NCBI GenBank assembly: GCA_903994365.1
Contig: CAJEXL010000007.1
Location: forward strand, 40,637 to 104,636
DNA length: 64,000 nucleotides
Direction of reading: 5' to 3'
Source: an uncultured Chlorobiaceae bacterium
GTDB taxonomy: Bacteria > Bacteroidota > Chlorobiia > Chlorobiales > Chlorobiaceae
The notes under the pieces were generated by a model that was given only the letters and a program-made list of their open reading frames with translations, had not been told where the DNA came from and searched no databases. A program made the position numbers and the translations under genes. This document shows, piece after piece, positions 56,463-64,000 of the stretch (position 1 is its first letter; every line of letters begins with the position of its first letter).

Positions 56463-56554
56463 CACTGTTTTTTCTTGAGAGGCCCTGGTGCCTCTCAAGA
56501 AAAAATACTTTGCATTTAAAGTTTATCATACTGTAATTAAAGAGGAGGGTTTTT

Positions 56555-57286
56555 ATGGCCGATCCTGTACAAAAGCCAGATATATCGTCAAAGCCTGCTG
56601 CCAAGGTGCCTCCCGCACCGAAGTCGCCACCTGCTTCACCAAAAGCGCCCAATCCGTCAGCCAACCAGGAGGTAAAGGCAAAACCAAAAGAGCTTTCACC
56701 GAAACAGGGAGGCAAGCTTCGTCTTGAGCCCATTAATGTTAATCTCGGCAGAAGCGGTCTTCCGCAAGAGTCAGCTTTTCCATTTAAGAAAGAGGTAAAA
56801 GCTGCACCAAAACCCGCTCCTGTTGCTGCGTCAAAGCCGGTAGCTGGGGCAAAGCCGGTTCCGGGCCAAAAGCCTGCCGCACCTGCTTCGAAGGGAGCGC
56901 CTGTGGCCAAAGCTGCTCCACCCTCGGCGCCGCCGCCTGCCCCTGGAGCACCCTTAAAAAAAGCGGCTCCAAGAGAGAAAGATCACTATTTTATCATCGA
57001 AAACCTTTGCGTTGGTTGTGGTCTCTGTCTTGACAAGTGTCCGCCAAAAGTTCAGGCTATTGGATACAAGTTTTATGGGGATGTTCAGGAAGGTGGATTC
57101 AGGGCCTACATTGATCAGGATGCCTGTATCTCCTGCTCTGCCTGTTTTAATGCGGATGAGTGTCCTTCAGGAGCGCTCATTGAGGTACACCCTGATGGAG
57201 AGATAATTGATTATGTCTATACTCCTCCCGAACGCCTCGACTTCGATCTGAGATTTCTTCATAGATTTCACAGAGAGGCGCGTTAG
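56555..57286 (+). CDS. pscB: P840 reaction centre F_A/F_B iron-sulfur protein PscB
   Basis: 243 residues. The first 140 are rich in Pro, Ala and Lys and largely disordered-looking. The C-terminal ferredoxin domain has two [4Fe-4S] motifs: C152, C155, C158 and C162 (CVGCGLCLDKCP), and C191, C194, C197 and C203 (CISCSACFNADECP), the second with a longer last spacer, as in known PscB. It takes electrons from F_X of PscA and passes them to ferredoxin. AGAGGAGG lies upstream of the ATG. A terminator follows. Confidence 0.97.
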   Translation: MADPVQKPDISSKPAAKVPPAPKSPPASPKAPNPSANQEVKAKPKELSPKQGGKLRLEPINVNLGRSGLPQESAFPFKKEVKAAPKPAPVAASKPVAGAKPVPGQKPAAPASKGAPVAKAAPPSAPPPAPGAPLKKAAPREKDHYFIIENLCVGCGLCLDKCPPKVQAIGYKFYGDVQEGGFRAYIDQDACISCSACFNADECPSGALIEVHPDGEIIDYVYTPPERLDFDLRFLHRFHREAR

Positions 57287-57317
57287 GTCGACGATGCACG
57301 TTTAGTATTCTAAAAAA

Positions 57318-57350
57318 GCATTGCTTCAAAGGGAGCGATGCTTTTTTTTT
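57318..57350 (+). terminator. intrinsic terminator of the pscAB operon
   Basis: GCATTGCT (57318-57325) pairs with AGCGATGC (57334-57341) with one G-T pair around an 8-base loop; A6 precedes the stem and nine T follow. It lies 32 bases after the pscB stop. Confidence 0.9.
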
Positions 57351-57425
57351 GATGATTTCCAATAGCCCATGCCGAAGCAAAATAACTTGCTCCTTGACCC
57401 TTATGAACGAGAGCGCTTTGCCGAA

Positions 57426-57436
57426 CCCCCCCCCCC
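57426..57436 (+). repeat. run of eleven C before a glycosyltransferase start
   Basis: Eleven C in a row (57426-57436) lie directly before the TTG at 57437. Two ATG codons upstream (57369 and 57403) are each out of frame with the glycosyltransferase at eleven C. The first comes into frame at 12 C, the second at 10 or 13 C. Such homopolymer runs slip during replication and are a classical basis of phase variation; they are also prone to sequencing error. Confidence 0.85.
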
Positions 57437-58162
57437 TTGGCTCAGACTCTTGTCATTATTCCTACGTTTAACGAGGCCGAAAATATAGGTCGGCTTCTGG
57501 GCGAACTTTCAGGGCGTTATTCCTCTCATATTGATATTCTTGTCATTGACGACAACTCTCCCGATGGCACAGCCGATATTGTTCGCTCAATCCAGGGAAC
57601 GACAAGAGGTCTATACCTGATGGGACGAGATTGTAAAATGGGGCTTGGTACAGCGTATATCACCGGGTTTAAGTATGCGCTCCAGAGAGGTTATCACTAT
57701 ATCGCAGAGATGGATGCCGACTATTCGCATGACCCGGCGGATGTGCAGCGTTTTCTTGATGGTATGATGAGCGGGGTGGATCTGCTTATCGGTTCACGCT
57801 ACATGAACAATACGGTGAATGTCGTTAACTGGCCACTTGGAAGGTTGATTCTTTCAAAAATTGCCAGCATCTATACTCGCATTATTACAAGAATGCCTGT
57901 TGACGATCCGACAAGTGGTTTTAAATGTTTCAGGGCTGAAGTATTGCGCGCGATAGATCTTGACCGTATAAATTCCCAGGGCTATTCATTTCAGATAGAG
58001 ATGAATTTCAGAGTCTGGAAAAAAGGGTTTACGATCAAGGAGATTCCAATTGTTTTTGTAGATCGCTCGGTGGGTAAATCGAAAATGACCAAGAAGAATG
58101 TTCGTGAGGCGATCTGGATAGTCTGGTGGCTTACCATAAAGTCTTTTTTCGGTTTTCTATGA
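57437..58162 (+). CDS. polyprenol-phosphate mannosyl/glycosyltransferase, DPM1-like
   Basis: 241 residues as read, from a TTG start. GT2 signatures are complete: TLVIIPTFNEAENIGRLL, VIDDNSPDGTADIV, GLGTAYITGFKYAL, EMDADYSHDP and GSRYM. The middle TSGFKCFRAEVL and the C-terminal FVDRSVGKSKMTKKNVREA match soluble DPM1-type enzymes that load a sugar onto polyprenyl phosphate. No membrane domain follows. No Shine-Dalgarno precedes the TTG, and a C11 run abuts it, so the true start or the tract length may differ. Confidence 0.85.
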   Translation: MAQTLVIIPTFNEAENIGRLLGELSGRYSSHIDILVIDDNSPDGTADIVRSIQGTTRGLYLMGRDCKMGLGTAYITGFKYALQRGYHYIAEMDADYSHDPADVQRFLDGMMSGVDLLIGSRYMNNTVNVVNWPLGRLILSKIASIYTRIITRMPVDDPTSGFKCFRAEVLRAIDLDRINSQGYSFQIEMNFRVWKKGFTIKEIPIVFVDRSVGKSKMTKKNVREAIWIVWWLTIKSFFGFL

Positions 58163-58180
58163 AAGGGGAGCTCCCTCTCT

Positions 58181-58209
58181 GGCAAGGCAACCTTCGTTGT
58201 TGCCTTGCC
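58181..58209. terminator. hairpin between convergent genes
   Basis: GGCAAGGCAAC (58181-58191) pairs perfectly with GTTGCCTTGCC (58199-58209) around a 7-base loop, between the stops of the glycosyltransferase (+) and the EF-G paralogue (-). T tracts are poor on both sides. It probably marks both transcript ends. Confidence 0.6.
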
Positions 58210-58222
58210 GCTTCCTCCGTTA

Positions 58223-60295
58223 TCAGCCTCTCTTTTGTGCAATAATCTGCTGTGCGATATCAGGAGGTGCCTCCTCGTAATGGCTGAAACTATAAGAGTA
58301 TCTTGCTCGGCTCTGGGTTAGCCTTGTCAGTGCATGATGGAATGCTGTCAGCGCAGATTGTGGAATATGCGCATGAATGATCTGCATCTGTACATCCGAC
58401 TCCATACCAAGAATCTTACCTCGTTTACTTGCAATATCACCCACAATTTCACCAGTATAATGTTCAGGGGCATAGACATTCAACGTGTAGACTGGCTCGA
58501 GGATGAAGGGCTTTGCCTTGTCAAAGGCACTCTTGAACGCCATGCTTGCGGCAATTTTAAAGGCGAATTCGGAACTGTCTACAGGGTGATAGGAGCCGTC
58601 ATAGGCGACAGCTTTGAGATCGACGACAGGATAGCCAGCAAGGATTCCATTGGTTATTGCTTCTCTGAGCCCTTTTTCAACTGCTGGCAGATATCTTGCA
58701 GGGACGACACCGCCAACTATTTCACTCACAAATTCAAAGCCGGTATCGCGTGCCAGTGGTTCGATCTTTATCCAGACATCTCCGTATTGCCCTTTGCCTC
58801 CGGACTGTTTTTTATACTTGCCCTGTGATGAAGATGGTAGACGAATAGTTTCACGGTAAGGTATTTTAATTGGAGCGATATCTACCTTGACATTGAATTT
58901 TACCTGTAGTCTGCTGATAATGGTATCAAGGTGGGTTTCACCAAGCGTTTTCAGGATTGTCTGATTGAACTCGACATCGTGCTCTATTCTAAAGCTCGGA
59001 TCTTCTTCATGCAGATGGTGGAGGCCCTCGGATATTTTTTCTTCATCCCCCTGGGTTACGGGAACAATTGCTGTTGCCAGTACTGGTACAGGAAAAATAA
59101 TGGGACTTATCCGGCAGCTTGTTCCTTTGTCGGCAAGAGTATCATTGGTATGCGCATCTTTCAGTTTGACAACCATACCAATATCTCCGGCGAGCAGCTT
59201 TTCAACGGCCGTTTTCTTTTGGCCAAGAATGGTATAGATTTGACCGAGTTTTTGAAGTTGCTCAGTCTGTACATCAATCAGCTCATGACCGCTTTCAATA
59301 TGTCCTGAATAAACCCTGAGATAGGAAATCTCTCCGACCCGGGGTTCAGACATTGTTTTAAAGATAAAGGCCAGGGTAGGTCCGTCGGGGTTTGGTTGAA
59401 TAAGGCTTTTTGTTTCATCTACAGTACAGATCGCATGTTCTGGACCGCGTTCAATCGGAGAGGGGCAGATGTTGATAACCGCGTTGAGTAATCTCTCTGT
59501 TCCGATAAGGTGCAGTGGAGAGGTACAGAATACAGGGAAAAATGTTCTTGTCAGAAGTGCGGATTGTATTCCTGCTCTCAGTTCATCTTCTGTGAGGCTT
59601 CCTCCTTCAAAAAACTTGTTCATCAACTCTTCGTCAGTCTCTGCGACAGCCTCTACAAGTTGCTGATGGAGCTCCTCCGCTCGTTTAAGATAGAGATCAG
59701 GAATATCAGAAACACTCATTTCTCCAGCTTTATCCGGACTGAACTCTAACTGTTTCATCAGAAGGATATCAATGAGGGTGTGGTGACCAAGCCCCTCGTC
59801 CGCAGGAAACTGTATCGGTGTTACGAGATGTCCAAAATGATCCTGAAGTCCCTGAATGGTGGTTTTGAAGCTGGCTCGATCAGCATCAAGTTTTGTCAAG
59901 ACAAACATCGTTGGTTTGTAGTACTCCCGGGTATATTCCCAGACGGTGTCAGTGCCGACCTCAACTCCGGCAGCCGCATTGACTGTAATCATTACCGTAT
60001 CTGCAATGCGCATCGCCGACTTCACGTCACCATGAAAATCAAGCAGGCCAGGGGTATCAATAATATTGATTTTATGATCACTCCAGAATCCATTGATGAG
60101 GCTGGTGTTCAGACTGTGTTTTCTTTCAATTTCATCCAGAGAGTAATCAGATATTGTGTTCCCCTCTTCAATAGTGCCAAGTCTGCTAATCACTCCCATG
60201 GTGAGAGCAAGTGATTCGGCAAGGATGGTCTTGCCGCTTCCGGCATGGCCTGTAATGACAATGTTTCGCAGTTGATCCGGTTGTACGGCTTGCAT
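58223..60295 (-). CDS. elongation factor G paralogue (EF-G-like GTPase)
   Basis: 690 residues with all EF-G domains. G1 is GHAGSGKT (residues 16-23), G3 is DTPGLLDFHGD, and G4 is TKLD instead of the usual NKMD. Domain IV has the YKKQSGGKGQYGDVWIKIEP region and the C-terminal domain ends RARYSYSFSHYEEAPPDIAQQIIAQK. The YSFSHYEE end and the low conservation of G1 and G4 match the group of secondary EF-G-like proteins (fusA2-like) rather than the main translocase. Role is uncertain: translation under stress, or ribosome recycling, has been proposed for relatives. Confidence 0.85.
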   Translation of the reverse strand: MQAVQPDQLRNIVITGHAGSGKTILAESLALTMGVISRLGTIEEGNTISDYSLDEIERKHSLNTSLINGFWSDHKINIIDTPGLLDFHGDVKSAMRIADTVMITVNAAAGVEVGTDTVWEYTREYYKPTMFVLTKLDADRASFKTTIQGLQDHFGHLVTPIQFPADEGLGHHTLIDILLMKQLEFSPDKAGEMSVSDIPDLYLKRAEELHQQLVEAVAETDEELMNKFFEGGSLTEDELRAGIQSALLTRTFFPVFCTSPLHLIGTERLLNAVINICPSPIERGPEHAICTVDETKSLIQPNPDGPTLAFIFKTMSEPRVGEISYLRVYSGHIESGHELIDVQTEQLQKLGQIYTILGQKKTAVEKLLAGDIGMVVKLKDAHTNDTLADKGTSCRISPIIFPVPVLATAIVPVTQGDEEKISEGLHHLHEEDPSFRIEHDVEFNQTILKTLGETHLDTIISRLQVKFNVKVDIAPIKIPYRETIRLPSSSQGKYKKQSGGKGQYGDVWIKIEPLARDTGFEFVSEIVGGVVPARYLPAVEKGLREAITNGILAGYPVVDLKAVAYDGSYHPVDSSEFAFKIAASMAFKSAFDKAKPFILEPVYTLNVYAPEHYTGEIVGDIASKRGKILGMESDVQMQIIHAHIPQSALTAFHHALTRLTQSRARYSYSFSHYEEAPPDIAQQIIAQKRG

Positions 60296-60497
60296 GGCAT
60301 GACTCCTGTTTTTATCAGATAACTAAATTGCATGCCGCTCTTTCTTTTCACAAAAGCAGCATGATCAGTAATAAACAAAAAAAAGTATGATTTGCTGTAG
60401 CGGTAACAATGAAATGGTCGGGAAAAAAAGATATATTTTCAAGTGACTTTCAAACGCAGACAGCGAGTAAGTTGTTTTGCGCATAAAAAGTACGTAA

Positions 60498-61832
<1,335 letters not shown>

Positions 61833-61843
61833 AAAACTTTTGC

Positions 61844-61870
61844 AGGGAACCCTTTTGTACAGGGTTCCTT
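61844..61870 (+). terminator. hairpin after eno
   Basis: AGGGAACCC (61844-61852) pairs with GGGTTCCTT (61862-61870) with one G-T pair around a 9-base loop, 12 bases after the eno stop. The following T run is short, so it is a moderate terminator. Confidence 0.6.
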
Positions 61871-61928
61871 TGCATTTCATCTCTGTGGCTAATCTTGCAA
61901 TACTCTGTTAATTTCAAGTGTTTGGGGC

Positions 61929-62252
61929 GTGAAAAAGATTATCAAACGAATCAAGTTCGATACCATCTGGGAGTATCTTCATTCCAATCCAAAACAGATT
62001 CTTTTCAGGGTTGCTGTTGTTCTTATTGTACTTTGGTTTCTTTTTGATGATTATGGTGTTGTAAAAAGAATTCGTATGGAAACGGAGTATCGTTTTCTTC
62101 TTGAGCGGCAGAAAAGTGAGCAACAGAAGATGCTTGATAATGAACAGCGAATCCTGCGCGCTCGTGAGCCTGACAGTATTGAAAAGGCCGCGAGAGAGAG
62201 ATATAATTTCCGCAAGCCAGGAGAAACCCTCTTTATCATCAGAGAACCGTAA
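61929..62252 (+). CDS. FtsB/DivIC septum formation protein
   Basis: 107 residues with a GTG start. One membrane helix (ILFRVAVVLIVLWFLFDDYGVV) is followed by a coiled coil (ETEYRFLLERQKSEQQKMLDNEQRIL) and the conserved ending IEKAARERYNFRKPGETLFII. It belongs to the FtsB/DivIC group that bridges divisome proteins. The position directly after enolase is the common arrangement for this gene. Confidence 0.9.
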   Translation: MKKIIKRIKFDTIWEYLHSNPKQILFRVAVVLIVLWFLFDDYGVVKRIRMETEYRFLLERQKSEQQKMLDNEQRILRAREPDSIEKAARERYNFRKPGETLFIIREP

Positions 62253-62279
62253 TTTTTATCCAACCGTTTTTTCAATTCC

Positions 62280-64000
62280 ATGTACCAGTATCGTCGTCGT
62301 TTAACTCGTGAAGTGGTTTTTGGTTCTTTGTCGTTGGGAGGTTATCAGCCGATAAGGGTTGAGTCCATGACCAACACGCACACTCTTGATACCTCAGCAT
62401 CCGTTGCGCAGTGCCGACGGTTGTATGAGGCGGGTTGTGAAATTATAAGGCTTACGGTACCGACCGAGAAGGATGCCGAAAACCTCAAAAATATCCGGGA
62501 ACAGCTTCGTCGCGACAAGATTGACACCCCGCTTGTCGCCGATATCCATTTTTCTGCACGAGCGGCACTCAAAGCAGTTGAATTTGTTGAAAATATCCGC
62601 ATTAATCCTGGCAATTATGCCAATACACAGAAGTTTTCAAACAATGAATATTCTGAAGAGGAGTATCTGAAGGAGATTGAACATGTTCGACTTGAATTTG
62701 CCCCATTGGTAGAAAAAGCGCGCCAGTATGGGGTATCCATGAGGATTGGTACCAATCATGGCTCTTTGTCCGACAGAATTGTCAGTCGTTATGGCAACTC
62801 GCCGGAAGGGATGGTTGAAGCCGCTCTGGAGTTTGCGAGGATCTGTGAAACAATGGGATATTACGAGATTCTCTTTTCCATGAAATCCTCCAATGTGCGA
62901 GTCATGATTCAGGCATATCGATTGCTTGTTCAGCAGGCTGACGCTGAACTTCGCTATGCTTATCCCTTGCATCTTGGGGTGACCGAGGCTGGTGATGGTG
63001 ATGAAGGACGAGTCAAGTCGGCGATGGGTATCGGGGCACTCCTTGAGGATGGGCTTGGCGATACCATAAGGGTTTCTCTCACTGAAGATCCTGTCAATGA
63101 GGTGCCAGTTGGGTTCGCTATTGTAAAAAAGTATAATGAGTTTCATCTTGTTAACGGTGACAGGGGGCATGTTCCTCTGAGGCATATTATTGAGAGTCGC
63201 AATAAGCAGGCCAAACATAACCGCTTGTTTGATGAGCAGCCTCCATTTAATCCATTCAGTTATCAGCGCAGGGTTTCCAGCCAGATGCTCCTTGCAGGTT
63301 TTTCGATAGGGGGGGATAATGTACCAAGAGTTGAAACTGAGGTGCACACGTCACTCACAGAGAAAGATGCAATTTTTGAAGAGATTGTGCAGAGGCTTGC
63401 CCCAAAGAAGTCGCGGGATGCTATCCGTTCCGAGTTAGTTTCTGTGCGTATCAACAGTGAAGCAGATCTCGACTCCCTTGATGAACTACTTTGCAGGCTG
63501 GGTGATGCGGGCCGTTTTGTTGTTGCTTCGACAAGCGATATTTCGCACTTTGCCAGATTGCTTGATAAAGTGCCGAAGGTTCGATTTGATATTCTTGAGG
63601 GTGAAAGGCTTGAGAATGATTTTTTGCAGCTTCTTGGCAATGAGCGATTTGCTGCTGTTGAGTTATGTTTTCTCCATAACGAGTCAGGCATAGTGGTTCC
63701 CTCAAGGGTACTTGTCCATCTTGCCGAAAAGCTTCGTCAGCAGGGAGTGTCACGACTTCTTTTTTCAGCTCTTTCAGAACAGGTTGTTTTTGTCTATCGG
63801 AGGCTTGTGCAGGAATTTAACGCTCTGATGCTTGATTATCCGCTTGTTGTTCGCTTTAAGGGGGAGGCTGCAGGGCGACTTCAAAATATTATTGACAGCT
63901 CAGTCCAGGCTGGAACGCTTTTCAGTGATGGCATTGGCGACATGCTTGCATTACGTACAACGCTCACATCCGGCGACGAAGTGAATCTTGCCTTCAATAT
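62280..64000 (+). CDS. ispG: 4-hydroxy-3-methylbut-2-en-1-yl diphosphate synthase, 5' part
   Basis: The first 573 codons of a gene that runs off the window. The TIM-barrel part has VESMTNTHTLDTSASVAQCRRL, LVADIHFSARAALKAVE, NIRINPGNYA, IGTNHGSLSDRI and LGVTEAGDGDEGRVKSAMGIGALL. From about residue 320 there is an extra region between the barrel and the iron-sulfur domain, as in the long IspG of plants and Chlorobi; the cluster-binding C-terminus lies outside. It makes HMBPP in the MEP pathway that feeds carotenoids, quinones and the bacteriochlorophyll tail. Confidence 0.93.
   Translation, partial: MYQYRRRLTREVVFGSLSLGGYQPIRVESMTNTHTLDTSASVAQCRRLYEAGCEIIRLTVPTEKDAENLKNIREQLRRDKIDTPLVADIHFSARAALKAVEFVENIRINPGNYANTQKFSNNEYSEEEYLKEIEHVRLEFAPLVEKARQYGVSMRIGTNHGSLSDRIVSRYGNSPEGMVEAALEFARICETMGYYEILFSMKSSNVRVMIQAYRLLVQQADAELRYAYPLHLGVTEAGDGDEGRVKSAMGIGALLEDGLGDTIRVSLTEDPVNEVPVGFAIVKKYNEFHLVNGDRGHVPLRHIIESRNKQAKHNRLFDEQPPFNPFSYQRRVSSQMLLAGFSIGGDNVPRVETEVHTSLTEKDAIFEEIVQRLAPKKSRDAIRSELVSVRINSEADLDSLDELLCRLGDAGRFVVASTSDISHFARLLDKVPKVRFDILEGERLENDFLQLLGNERFAAVELCFLHNESGIVVPSRVLVHLAEKLRQQGVSRLLFSALSEQVVFVYRRLVQEFNALMLDYPLVVRFKGEAAGRLQNIIDSSVQAGTLFSDGIGDMLALRTTLTSGDEVNLAFN

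Overview
The window comes from a green sulfur bacterium (family Chlorobiaceae). The strongest evidence is the pscA-pscB operon for the type I P840 reaction centre. PscA carries the F_X cysteine loop, and PscB carries two [4Fe-4S] binding motifs. A PucC/LhaA-type pigment transporter, a CrtU-like carotenoid enzyme, the split atpA-atpG pair and the remains of a Chlorobium-type sox operon fit the same assignment. The species cannot be fixed from the sequence alone.

Layout. 1-8.8 kb: a TonB/ExbD cluster, then argD with a type II NADH dehydrogenase, purE with a cupin gene, hemN, a Gfo/Idh/MocA oxidoreductase and a guanidinium-type SMR exporter. 8.8-10.4 kb: a wrecked sulfur-oxidation locus. An intact soxW-like thioredoxin follows the C-terminal third of soxB, which is joined directly to the N-terminal third of soxF. 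The genes normally between them (soxXYZA and soxK) are gone. 10.8-22.6 kb: pucC-like transporter, radical SAM protein, a DUF4405/two-component operon, ppk2, hisF, tRNA-Ala(GGC), ftsX, nfo, a glycosyltransferase, queE and purN. 22.8-24.2 kb: a small accessory island between purN and purH, holding a DUF4160/DUF2442 pair and an antitoxin followed by a toxin broken by a frameshift and a stop codon.

24.4-36 kb: purH, queG, a Tat-signal FAD/Rieske protein (probably crtU), then a minus-strand operon trpH-mlaE-mlaF-mlaD-serine hydrolase, and the operon pdxJ-rdgB-uppP. 36.3-49 kb: gmhA-ribH, plsC, thrB-thrC, atpA-atpG, the bifunctional thrA, cinA and mutL. With thrA, thrB and thrC all here, aspartate kinase, homoserine dehydrogenase, homoserine kinase and threonine synthase lie within 8 kb, but on opposite strands and separated by the ATP synthase pair. 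49-64 kb: an outer-membrane barrel gene, tRNA-Arg(CCT), mtgA, rubredoxin, DUF202, dapF, pscA-pscB, a polyprenol-phosphate glycosyltransferase, an EF-G paralogue, eno, a FtsB/DivIC gene and the start of ispG.

Most of the window is ordinary core genome. Four places stand out. The first is the sox deletion scar. The second is an exact 43-codon tandem duplication at the N-terminus of PscA, which creates a second possible translation start. The third is a run of eleven C directly before the start of a glycosyltransferase, placed so that changes in its length switch which upstream ATG is in frame. The fourth is the decayed toxin beside an intact antitoxin. No CRISPR array, insertion sequence, rRNA or prophage was seen.
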